64,000 nucleotides of DNA from Pseudomonadota bacterium (GTDB taxonomy: Bacteria; Pseudomonadota; Gammaproteobacteria; Steroidobacterales; Steroidobacteraceae). Shown here in pieces: positions 16,532 through 24,338 of this stretch. The DNA lies in contig JAFEDR010000011.1 of the NCBI GenBank assembly GCA_018241525.1, positions 620,001 through 684,000 of the forward strand. The letters are read 5' to 3'. How positions within the stretch are numbered: position 1 is the stretch's first letter; every line of letters begins with the position of its first letter. The notes below the pieces were generated by a model. It was not told where the DNA came from, made no database searches, and saw nothing but the letters and a program-made list of their open reading frames with translations. Position numbers and translations under genes: made by a program.

Positions 16532-18514
16532 TCAGTCCGGGACCCACAGCGCGCCGTCGCGCGCCACGATCGCATCGGCACCGGGATCGGCGCGCAGCGC
16601 ACCGAGGTGCCGCTCCTCGAGCGGCGGTACACCGCCCGCACCGCTGCCGCGCGGCCGCGAGCGGATCACCTGCGAGGGCGGCAGCGCCGTGCCGGCCGTC
16701 AGTCGCTCGAGCAGGCGATCGAGGCCGCGGCACAGCCAGGCCTGCATCGGCACGTAGCGCGCCGCGAACTCCGGCAGCGGCAGCGAGCCGTCGAAGTGCT
16801 GGCCGTGCTCGAGCTCGTAGTAGCGCAGCTCGTCGCGGCTGCCGCGCTCGCGCTGGTTGAGTGCGTAGTAGGCGCGCGAGGAGTGGTTGACGGGGATCAG
16901 CCCGTCGGCACGACCGTGCAGGATCACGACCGGGCGGTTGCCGAGCCGCGCACCCATCGGCAGCTCCGCCTGGCCGCGGGCGACCGCGGCGAGCATCGCG
17001 TCGCGGTCGGCGGGTAGTCCCGACGGGCGCCGCGATGCGTGGGCCAGCAGCCGATCGGAGGCGTAGGCGAGCGCGAGCTCGAGCGTGCCCTCGTGCGCGG
17101 CGCGGCGCACGCCGTCCGCGTCCGGCACGCAGATCGCGACCGCGCCGCTCGGCGGTATGCCGTGGCTGTCCGCGGCGAGCTGGGCCGCCTCGGCATCCTC
17201 AAGCGGCCGGGGCCGGCCGGACGCATCGACCGCGGCGAAGCTCGCGCCGGCATACGGCTCCCACGGCGCGCGCCGCGCATAGGCCCAGCCGTAGCTGACC
17301 GCGAGCGACGGCCAGACTGCGCCGGCGACATTGAAATGACCGAGGGCGAGCGCCGGGCGCACGATGCCGGCTTCGAGCAGCCGTGCGCGCGCGGCCTCGA
17401 CCGCGGCCGCCAGCGGGCCCGGCGGCAGGAATCCCGCGGCCTGCAGCCCCGCGCACCAGGCCTCGAGTCGCGGCCGCGCGGCCGCGCTCACCGCCGCGAG
17501 CGGCGCGTCCTGCTCCGGCCCGGCGAGCAGCGCCGCCGGCTGGTACAGGAAGTGGAGCCCGGTGTAGTCGGCGAGTCCGATCGCCGCGCCACGCACGGTC
17601 GCGCCGCCACCGCCGCGGATCTCGAGCCCCTCGGTGCGGCCGGTCACGACCGCGTTCGGCTCGCAGGCGAGCGCGCCGCTGATCCAGCCGGCGCGATCCT
17701 GCTCGAGCGCGCGCAGCACCGCCGCGCCGCCGTTCGAGACGCCGGCGGCAACGATCAGCGCGCGCTCCGGCACGAGCGGCCGGCGCACGCGGCCGGCGAA
17801 CTCGCGGTTCAGGAGCTCGAAGGCCGCGACGATCGCCTGCAGCAGGTGGCGACCCCAGTCCGCCTCCGGGTTCTGGCGCGAGTGCGCGTGTTTGAACAGC
17901 AGTGCGTGTGGCTCGCGGCGCGCGTACGCCTCGAGCTCGGGCGCCGCCGCCGGCCACCACTGCAGCAGCGGGTCGGCCGGATCGGCCGCGAGGCTCAGAT
18001 CGATCCGGTAGCCGCGCGCGCGGTCGAGATCGTAGGCGCCGACGCCCGTGCCCTTGTCGGTGTGCACCACCGCCCAGCCGCGGCGCAGGCCCCACTCGGC
18101 CGCGGTCGGCAGCGCGCCGTAGATGCCGCGCGAGCCGGACGAGGCGACCGCGAGCAGGTGCGGCGCCGCCGGATCGAAGTCCGCCGGGATCTGCAGCATC
18201 ACCGTGGTGCTACCCGCACCGTCGGGCGCGCGCAGCGCGGCGAGGTACTCGATGCCGGCGATGCCGCGATCGTCGCCGGGCCCGAAGTAGCGCCCGTAGC
18301 CGCCCGCCTCGGTGACGTCGACGAGTCCGCGGTAGGCGGCGTGCACCGCCCGGCGGCGCAGCTCCGTCGCGGTCGGGCGGCGCGGATCGGCGCAGGCCGG
18401 CGGCGCGGCCCGTAGCCCGGCGCGGCCGAGCCCGGCGGTCAGCAGGTCGTCGACGGCGCCGTCGACCTCGCGCCGCAGCGGCTCGCCGAGGATCGTCGCC
18501 GTGGGCTCGCTCAT
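16532..18514 (-). CDS. D-(-)-3-hydroxybutyrate oligomer hydrolase
   Basis: A 660-residue protein matching the 3-hydroxybutyrate-oligomer hydrolase family, which cleaves soluble oligomers released from PHB. Landmarks are the long N-terminal half with AASGSRGIYGALPTAAEWGL and VHTDKGTGVGAYDL, the nucleophile elbow AAGVSNGGAA, NVAGAVWPSLAVSYGWAYAR and a late VVILHGRADGLIPVNHSSRAYY with an HGQHFD catalytic-His region. No clear signal peptide is seen, suggesting an intracellular form. The ATG at 18514 overlaps the CDF gene stop (ATGA), so the two are co-transcribed. It complements the secreted depolymerase-like hydrolase at 10-11 kb. Confidence 0.85.
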   Translation of the reverse strand: MSEPTATILGEPLRREVDGAVDDLLTAGLGRAGLRAAPPACADPRRPTATELRRRAVHAAYRGLVDVTEAGGYGRYFGPGDDRGIAGIEYLAALRAPDGAGSTTVMLQIPADFDPAAPHLLAVASSGSRGIYGALPTAAEWGLRRGWAVVHTDKGTGVGAYDLDRARGYRIDLSLAADPADPLLQWWPAAAPELEAYARREPHALLFKHAHSRQNPEADWGRHLLQAIVAAFELLNREFAGRVRRPLVPERALIVAAGVSNGGAAVLRALEQDRAGWISGALACEPNAVVTGRTEGLEIRGGGGATVRGAAIGLADYTGLHFLYQPAALLAGPEQDAPLAAVSAAARPRLEAWCAGLQAAGFLPPGPLAAAVEAARARLLEAGIVRPALALGHFNVAGAVWPSLAVSYGWAYARRAPWEPYAGASFAAVDASGRPRPLEDAEAAQLAADSHGIPPSGAVAICVPDADGVRRAAHEGTLELALAYASDRLLAHASRRPSGLPADRDAMLAAVARGQAELPMGARLGNRPVVILHGRADGLIPVNHSSRAYYALNQRERGSRDELRYYELEHGQHFDGSLPLPEFAARYVPMQAWLCRGLDRLLERLTAGTALPPSQVIRSRPRGSGAGGVPPLEERHLGALRADPGADAIVARDGALWVPD

Positions 18515-19431
18515 CCGTGCGCGCTCCCGGCTTGCGGCGCAGCGTCGTGCGGCTCGACGTGGATCGTCACGACCGCGTTCGCAAGCCGCGCGGCGAGCGC
18601 CGCCTCGAGGCGGTCGCAGGTGGCGTGCGCGTCGGCGACCGGCAGCGAGCCCGCGACCAGCAGCTTGAACTCGATGAAGCGCCGCGAGCCGGACTTGCGC
18701 GTCCGCAGCTCCGCGAACGCCGCGCCGGCCGGCAGCGTGGCGACGATGCTGGCGCGGGCCGCCGCGATCTCCTCGCCCGGCAGCGACTTGTCCATCAGCC
18801 CGTCCACTGAGCGCCGGATCAGCGCGACACCGGTGCCGGCGATCTGGATCGCGACCGCGATCGCGATCAGCGGGTCCAGGATCGCGAGCTGCGGGGCGGC
18901 CATCACGATCAGCAGCCCGGCAATCACGCCGGCGGTGGTCACGACGTCGCTCAGCAGGTGGCGAGCGTCCGCCTCGACCACGATGCTGTCGTGGGCGTGC
19001 GCCACCCGCAGCATCAGCCGCGCCGCCGCGAAGTTGACGACGGCGGCAACCGCGGCGACCAGCAGTCCCGGGCCGAGCGAGGCGAGCGGCACCGGGTGCA
19101 GCAGCCGCGTGACTGCCGCGTAGCCGATGCCGAGCGCGGCGAGCAGGATCAGCCCGCCCTCGACGCCGCTCGAGAAGTACTCGGCCTTCTCGTGGCCGTA
19201 GGCATGGTCGTCGTCGGGCGGCCGCTCGGCGATCGCGAGCACGGCGAGGGCGAACAGGCTGGCCGCGACGTTGACCAGGGACTCGAGGGCGTCGGACAGC
19301 AGCCCGATCGAGTCGGTCATGCGCGCGGCGCCGAACTTGAGCGCGACGGTCGCGACCGACGTCGCGATCGAGAGCACCGCCATGCGCTTGGTGGGGGTCA
19401 ATGCGGGCTCCGCGGCCGATCGGGGCCCCAT
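18511..19431 (-). CDS. Cation diffusion facilitator (Zn/Fe exporter, FieF-like)
   Basis: A 306-residue CDF transporter with six membrane helices and a C-terminal cytosolic domain. The metal-site motifs are visible: SDALESLVNVAAS in TM2, HAYGHEKAEYFSS after it, and EADARHLLSDVVTT (HxxxD) in TM5. The C-terminal domain (IEFKLLVAGSLPVADAHATCDRLE) is the ferredoxin-like dimer domain. It should export Zn(II), Fe(II) or similar ions using the proton gradient. It is first in a two-gene operon with the oligomer hydrolase and divergent from the DUF3667 gene. Confidence 0.93.
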   Translation of the reverse strand: MGPRSAAEPALTPTKRMAVLSIATSVATVALKFGAARMTDSIGLLSDALESLVNVAASLFALAVLAIAERPPDDDHAYGHEKAEYFSSGVEGGLILLAALGIGYAAVTRLLHPVPLASLGPGLLVAAVAAVVNFAAARLMLRVAHAHDSIVVEADARHLLSDVVTTAGVIAGLLIVMAAPQLAILDPLIAIAVAIQIAGTGVALIRRSVDGLMDKSLPGEEIAAARASIVATLPAGAAFAELRTRKSGSRRFIEFKLLVAGSLPVADAHATCDRLEAALAARLANAVVTIHVEPHDAAPQAGSAHG

Positions 19432-19529
19432 TCTGCCAAGGCGGCGCGCGCGGCGCTCTGCCGCGCTGTCCGCCGGCGGGCCGATCTGGCACCTTAGGCG
19501 GACCGCCGCCGACCGAGCCTGCGCCGACC

Positions 19530-20597
19530 GTGACCCCGGCCACCTGCGCCAACTGCGACGCCCCGCTGACCGGCCCCTACTGCGCCCAGTGCGGGCAGCA
19601 CGCGCACGAGAGCGCGCGCACGATCGCCGCGCTCGCCCACGACGGCTGGCACGTGATCACGCACCTCGACGGGCGCTTCTGGCGCACGCTGCGCCTGCTG
19701 CTGCTGCGGCCGGGACAGCTGACGCTCGAGTACTTCGCGGACCGGCGGGCGCGGTTCGTGCCGCCGGTGCGGCTGTACCTCGTGATCAGCGTGCTGTTCT
19801 TCGGGCTGGCGTCGATGACCGGGCACTTCGACACGCGGCTGGCGCTCGATGGGACCGGCGCGGACGCGGCGGACCCGACGGAACTCGCGGACGCCAAGCG
19901 CGAGGCGCAGCAGGCGCTCGAGCAGGCGCGCGCATCGGCCGCCGCCGCGGCACCCGCCGCTGCACCCGCCGCGGCCCCGGCGGCGGCTCCGGCTACGACG
20001 CCGGCGCCCGCGGGAGCGGGTCCGAAGCCCGCGGCGAAGTCCGCGCCCGCCGGCAAGGCCGCGGCCGGCGAGCGCGAGCCGGCGTTCTTCGGGCTGACGC
20101 CGGCCGACTGCGAGCGGGTGCACAGCGACGTGCACTGGCTCGAAGGACCGCTGCGCTCGGCCTGCCGGCGCAACGTCGCCGACCATGGCCGCAACCTGCT
20201 GCACGCGTTCTTCGCCGGCATCCCGCGCACGATGTTCGTGTTCCTGCCGATCGTGGCTGCGCTGATGCTGCTGCTGTACTGGTTCCCGCGGCGGCTCTAC
20301 GTCGAACACCTGGTATTCGTGCTGCACAACCACGCCGCGCTGTTCCTGGCGATGACGCTGCAGATGCTGCTCGCCGCGCTCGCCGGCTGGTTCGCGTGGC
20401 TCCAGCCGGTGGCGAGCACGCTCGGCGGCGCGCTGTTCTTCTATGCGATCTGGTACGTCTACCGCGCCATGCGCCGCTTCTACGGCCAGGGCCGCTGGCT
20501 GACGCTGGCGAAGTTCTGGACGCTGGCGCTCGCCTACGTCGTGTTCCTCGGCGTGACGATGCTGTTCGCGTTCTTCATCAGCGCACTGATCGCCTGA
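19530..20597 (+). CDS. DUF3667 family membrane protein
   Basis: A 355-residue protein starting at GTG 19530. The N-terminus carries a zinc-ribbon-like CANCDAPLTGPYCAQCGQ (two CxxC pairs) followed by the family signature LDGRFWRTLRLLLLRPGQLTLEYF and RARFVPPVRLYLVISVLFF. After TM1 a low-complexity Ala/Pro linker occupies about residues 127-178, then four further membrane helices. DUF3667 proteins have no assigned function. dinB follows 8 bases downstream on the same strand. Confidence 0.85.
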   Translation: MTPATCANCDAPLTGPYCAQCGQHAHESARTIAALAHDGWHVITHLDGRFWRTLRLLLLRPGQLTLEYFADRRARFVPPVRLYLVISVLFFGLASMTGHFDTRLALDGTGADAADPTELADAKREAQQALEQARASAAAAAPAAAPAAAPAAAPATTPAPAGAGPKPAAKSAPAGKAAAGEREPAFFGLTPADCERVHSDVHWLEGPLRSACRRNVADHGRNLLHAFFAGIPRTMFVFLPIVAALMLLLYWFPRRLYVEHLVFVLHNHAALFLAMTLQMLLAALAGWFAWLQPVASTLGGALFFYAIWYVYRAMRRFYGQGRWLTLAKFWTLALAYVVFLGVTMLFAFFISALIA

Positions 20598-20605
20598 GGC
20601 GGCGC

Positions 20606-21838
20606 GTGCGCGCGATCCTGCACGTCGACATGGACGCGTTCTACGCCTCCGTCGAGCAGCATGACCGCCCGGAGCTGCGCGGCCTGCCGCTGATCGTCGG
20701 CGGCAGCTCGAACCGCGGTGTGGTCGCGGCGGCGAGCTACGAGGTGCGCCGCTACGGCGTGCATTCGGCGATGCCGACGCGCCAGGCGCTCGAGCGCTGC
20801 CCGCACGCGATCATCGTGCCGCCGCGCATGGACCGCTACCAGGAGGTATCGGCGCAGGTGTTCGCCGTGTTCGGCGAGTTCACGCCGCTCGTCGAGGGGC
20901 TGTCGCTCGACGAGGCCTTCCTCGACGTCACCGGCAGCCGGGCGCTGTTCGGCGAGCCGGCGTCGATCGCCGCCGAGATCAAGACGCGGATCCGCGCGCG
21001 CACCGGGCTGACCGCCTCGGTCGGCGTCGCCCACAACAAGCTGCTCGCGAAGATCGCCTCGGACCTGCGCAAGCCGGACGGGCTGTGCGTGATCGCGCCA
21101 GACGAGGTCGCCACGGTGCTCGACGGGCTGCCGATCCGGCGTCTGGCCGGCATCGGCGCCAAGACCGCCGCCCGGCTCGATGCCGCCGGCATCGCCACCT
21201 TCGGCGACCTGCGGCAGGCGAGCGACGCGGTGCTGTGGCCGCTGTTCGGCCGCTACACGCAGCGGGTCCGCGACCGCGCGAGCGGCATCGACGAGCGACC
21301 GGTGGTGGCCGACTGGCAGGAGAAGCAGGTCAGCGCGGAGGAGACCTTCGACCGCGACCTGCGCCGGCGCGAGGAGCTGCTCGCGGAGCTGGCGCGCCTC
21401 GCCGACCGGGCCGGCGTCCGGCTCCGGCACAAGGGACTGCTCGCCGGCAGCGTGACCGTGAAGATCCGGCGCGCCGACTTCACGACCTACACCCGCGCCC
21501 GCTCCTTCCAGCCCCCGACCCGCGACACGGGTACCGTGCTCGCGGTGGCGCGCGAGCTGCTCGAGGCGTGGCTCGCCGAGCAACCGCGCGCGGCGGTGCG
21601 GCTGCTGGGCGTGGGCCTGAGCCAGCTCTCGCCGGAGGCGCAGCTCGACCTCTTCGCGGCACCGGCGGGCGGCCCCCGGCCGCCGATGATCGCGGCGGGC
21701 ACGGCGCGCACCGCGAGCCTCGACCCGACGCTCGACCAGATCCGCGAGAAGTTCGGCAAGCAGGCGGTGCAGCGCGCCAGCAGCCTCGACCGCGGACCCA
21801 AGGAGGACGGCTTCACCGACGCCCGGCGGCGGCCGTGA
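20606..21838 (+). CDS. dinB: DNA polymerase IV (Y-family)
   Basis: A 410-residue Y-family translesion polymerase. The catalytic acids are in LHVDMDAFYASVEQ near the N-terminus and SLDEAFLDVT around residue 100; the HhH region reads LPIRRLAGIGAKTAARL. A beta-clamp-binding motif QLDLF is at about 346-350, followed by an extra roughly 60-residue tail with DPTLDQIREKFGKQAVQRAS, a motif often found at the end of DinB proteins. GTG 20606 is used because the conserved RAILHVDMDAF begins there. No LexA box is obvious just upstream; it may be read with the DUF3667 gene. Confidence 0.93.
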   Translation: MRAILHVDMDAFYASVEQHDRPELRGLPLIVGGSSNRGVVAAASYEVRRYGVHSAMPTRQALERCPHAIIVPPRMDRYQEVSAQVFAVFGEFTPLVEGLSLDEAFLDVTGSRALFGEPASIAAEIKTRIRARTGLTASVGVAHNKLLAKIASDLRKPDGLCVIAPDEVATVLDGLPIRRLAGIGAKTAARLDAAGIATFGDLRQASDAVLWPLFGRYTQRVRDRASGIDERPVVADWQEKQVSAEETFDRDLRRREELLAELARLADRAGVRLRHKGLLAGSVTVKIRRADFTTYTRARSFQPPTRDTGTVLAVARELLEAWLAEQPRAAVRLLGVGLSQLSPEAQLDLFAAPAGGPRPPMIAAGTARTASLDPTLDQIREKFGKQAVQRASSLDRGPKEDGFTDARRRP

Positions 21839-21941
21839 CCCGGGGATAAGGTCCGTTTATCAATGACTTGGGGCGCGACCCGGCGCGGGCCGCCGGGGCG
21901 CGCGGCGTCCGGGCGGACCTGAGCCGCTATGATGCGCGACG

Positions 21942-23588
21942 ATGTACACGAGCTTCTTTGGGCTCGCCGAGAAGCCCTTCGCGATCACGCCGGATCCCCG
22001 CTACCTCTACCTCAGCGAGCGGCACGCGGAGGCCCTCGCGCACCTGCTCTACGGCATCGACGACGCTGGCGGCTTCGTGCAGCTCACCGGCGAGGTCGGC
22101 ACCGGCAAGACGACCATGGTGCGCAGCTTCCTCGGGCGCCTGCCGGCGCACGCCGAGGTGGCGCTGATCCTGAACCCGCGCGTCTCGCCGGAGGAGTTCC
22201 TGCTCGCGATCTGCGACGAGCTCGGCGTCGCGGTCAGCGACGGGGCGCGCGGCAGCGTCAAGGCGATCGTCGACCTGCTCAACCGGCGGCTGCTCGATGC
22301 CCATGCCGGCGGCCGGCGCGTGGTCGTGATCGTCGACGAGGCGCAGCAGCTCGGCGCCGACGTGCTCGAGCAGGTGCGGCTGCTGACGAATCTCGAAACC
22401 GCGACCCAGAAGCTGCTGCAGATCATCCTGGTCGGCCAGCCGGAGCTGCGCGAGGTGCTCGCGCGCAACGACCTGCGCCAGCTCGCGCAGCGCATCACCG
22501 GCCGCTACCACCTCGATCCGCTGTCGCGACCCGAGACCGCCGCCTACGTGCGCCACCGGCTCAAGGTCGCGGGCGCCAGCGGCGAGATCTTCACGGCCGG
22601 GGCGCTCGCCGAACTGCATCGCCTCGCGCGCGGCGTGCCGCGCCTCGTCAACGTGATCGCCGACCGCGCCCTGCTCGGCGCGTATACCCGTGAGGAACCG
22701 CGCGTCACGGCGCCGCTCGTGCGCCACGCGGCCTCCGAGGTGCAGGGCCGGCCGGTGGCCGCCGCGTGGCTGCCGTGGGCGGCCGGCGGCGCGGTCGCGC
22801 TCGGGCTCGCGCTGCTCGCGTTCAGCCTCACCGTCGCGCTCGGCCGGCATGCGCGCCCGGCCACGGCGGCGGGAGCCGCTGTCGCCACCGCGCCGGCCGC
22901 GCCTCCGGCGGCCGCCACCCCGGCGGCCACCCCCGCACCGGCCACGCCACCGCCGGCGCCCGCAGTGCCGTCGGTGGCGGAGTTCCTCGGCGCGCACGCC
23001 GCCGACACCGGCACGGACGCGGCGTTCGCGCGGCTGTTTGCGCTGTGGCGGGCAAACTTCGACGCGCACGGCGCGCGGCCGTGCGAGCAGGCGACCGCCC
23101 AGGGCCTCGAGTGCCTCGCCGAGCGCGGCAGCCTCGCGCAGCTGCGGCTGCTGAACCGGCCGGCGATCCTGTCGCTGACCGCGAGTGACGGTCGCGAGCA
23201 GCAGGTGGTCGTGGCGGCGCTCGACGAGCGGACCGCGCGGCTCGAGGCGGGCGGCGCGACGCTCGAGGCCGACCTCAACGACCTCGGCCGCTACTGGTAC
23301 GGGGATTTCCTGGTGCTGTGGCGGCCGCCGGTGCCGATGGCACGCCTGCTCAAGCCCGGCATGCGCGGCGCGGAGGTGCGCTGGCTGCGCCAGGGGCTCG
23401 CGACGGTTCGCGGCGAGCGCGAGAACGGCTCCGACGTCTACGACCGCGACCTCGAGCGGCTGGTCGAGGATTTCCAGCGACAGCACCGGCTGACCGTCGA
23501 CGGCATCGCCGGTGAGCAGACGCAGGTGCTGCTCGACGGGCTCGTGGGCGCACCCGGCACGCCGACCCTGCGCGGGAGCGGTGGCTGA
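21942..23588 (+). CDS. gspA: GspA/ExeA-type AAA ATPase with peptidoglycan-binding domain
   Basis: A 548-residue ExeA-like protein. The N-terminal AAA/P-loop domain starts MYTSFFGLAEKPFAITPDPR with Walker A GEVGTGKTT at residues 50-58 and Walker B VVVIVDEAQQL. One membrane helix lies at about 273-296, then a Pro/Ala linker, a cysteine-protease-like GspA domain, and a C-terminal peptidoglycan-binding domain (LLKPGMRGAEVRWLRQGLA...VDGIAGEQTQ). In Aeromonas ExeAB remodels peptidoglycan so the type II secretin can assemble. A TATGAT hexamer sits 8 bases upstream of the ATG. The stop overlaps gspB by one base. Confidence 0.92.
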   Translation: MYTSFFGLAEKPFAITPDPRYLYLSERHAEALAHLLYGIDDAGGFVQLTGEVGTGKTTMVRSFLGRLPAHAEVALILNPRVSPEEFLLAICDELGVAVSDGARGSVKAIVDLLNRRLLDAHAGGRRVVVIVDEAQQLGADVLEQVRLLTNLETATQKLLQIILVGQPELREVLARNDLRQLAQRITGRYHLDPLSRPETAAYVRHRLKVAGASGEIFTAGALAELHRLARGVPRLVNVIADRALLGAYTREEPRVTAPLVRHAASEVQGRPVAAAWLPWAAGGAVALGLALLAFSLTVALGRHARPATAAGAAVATAPAAPPAAATPAATPAPATPPPAPAVPSVAEFLGAHAADTGTDAAFARLFALWRANFDAHGARPCEQATAQGLECLAERGSLAQLRLLNRPAILSLTASDGREQQVVVAALDERTARLEAGGATLEADLNDLGRYWYGDFLVLWRPPVPMARLLKPGMRGAEVRWLRQGLATVRGERENGSDVYDRDLERLVEDFQRQHRLTVDGIAGEQTQVLLDGLVGAPGTPTLRGSGG

Positions 23589-24289
23589 TGTCGTTCATCC
23601 TCGACGCGCTGCGCAAGTCCGAGCACGCGCGCGACGCGCGCGCCCTGCCGGGATTCGTCGATGCGCCGATCGCGCGCGCCTCGCGCGCCCGATTGCCGTG
23701 GATCCTCGGCGGCCTCGGTGTCCTGCTGGGCGTGAACCTCGCGGTGCTCCTCTGGGTGCTGGCGCGACCGGCCGCGGCGCCGCTCGGCCCGCCCGCGACC
23801 GCCGCGTCCCCGCGCCCGTCCTCGCCGGTGGCCTCTTCGGTCATCCCGCCGGCCGCCCCGCCGGCCGCATCGCGCAGCGCGCCGCTGGTGCGACCGCTGG
23901 CCGCCGAGGCCGAGGGCGGCGACCCGGAGCTGGAACCCGCCGAGCCGCCGTCTGCCCCGCGCCGCGCCGGGGCGGAGCTGCGTCCCGCGCCGGTGCCGGC
24001 ACCGATGCGGGAGCGCCGCGTCGCGAGCACCGCGTCCGCCGCCGCCGCCGCGACCAGCGACGTGCCCTCGATCCACCAGCTGCCAGCGCAGGCGACCGCC
24101 GGCCTGCCGACGCTCAGCATCGACCTGCACGTCTACAGCGGCGACCCTGCGCAGCGCTTCGCGATCATCAACGGCCAGCCGGTGCACGAGGGCACGGCGC
24201 TCAAGGAAGGCCCGACGGTCGAACGGATCACGGCGGACGGTGCGGTGCTGAACTACAACGGGACGCGGTTCCTGCTGCCGCGGCAATGA
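23588..24289 (+). CDS. gspB: GspB-type secretion-assembly protein
   Basis: A 233-residue partner of GspA. It begins with the family hallmark MSFILDALRKSEHARDAR, has one membrane helix (about residues 37-58), a long Pro/Ala-rich periplasmic linker and a C-terminal GspB domain (LPTLSIDLHVYSGDPAQRF, then NGQPVHEGTALKEGPTVERI and NYNGTRFLLP). It partners GspA in transporting or placing the secretin through peptidoglycan. The other gsp genes of a type II system are not in this window. Confidence 0.92.
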   Translation: MSFILDALRKSEHARDARALPGFVDAPIARASRARLPWILGGLGVLLGVNLAVLLWVLARPAAAPLGPPATAASPRPSSPVASSVIPPAAPPAASRSAPLVRPLAAEAEGGDPELEPAEPPSAPRRAGAELRPAPVPAPMRERRVASTASAAAAATSDVPSIHQLPAQATAGLPTLSIDLHVYSGDPAQRFAIINGQPVHEGTALKEGPTVERITADGAVLNYNGTRFLLPRQ

Positions 24290-24338
24290 CGCGACCGGCC
24301 CCGCCGGGCGGGGACCACGCCGAGGGGGAAGTGCAACG

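Noticed and set aside
19900..20080. Repeated GCCGCG-rich bases inside the DUF3667 gene as a repeat array
   Set aside because: They encode an Ala/Pro linker within one protein; not direct repeats with spacers.
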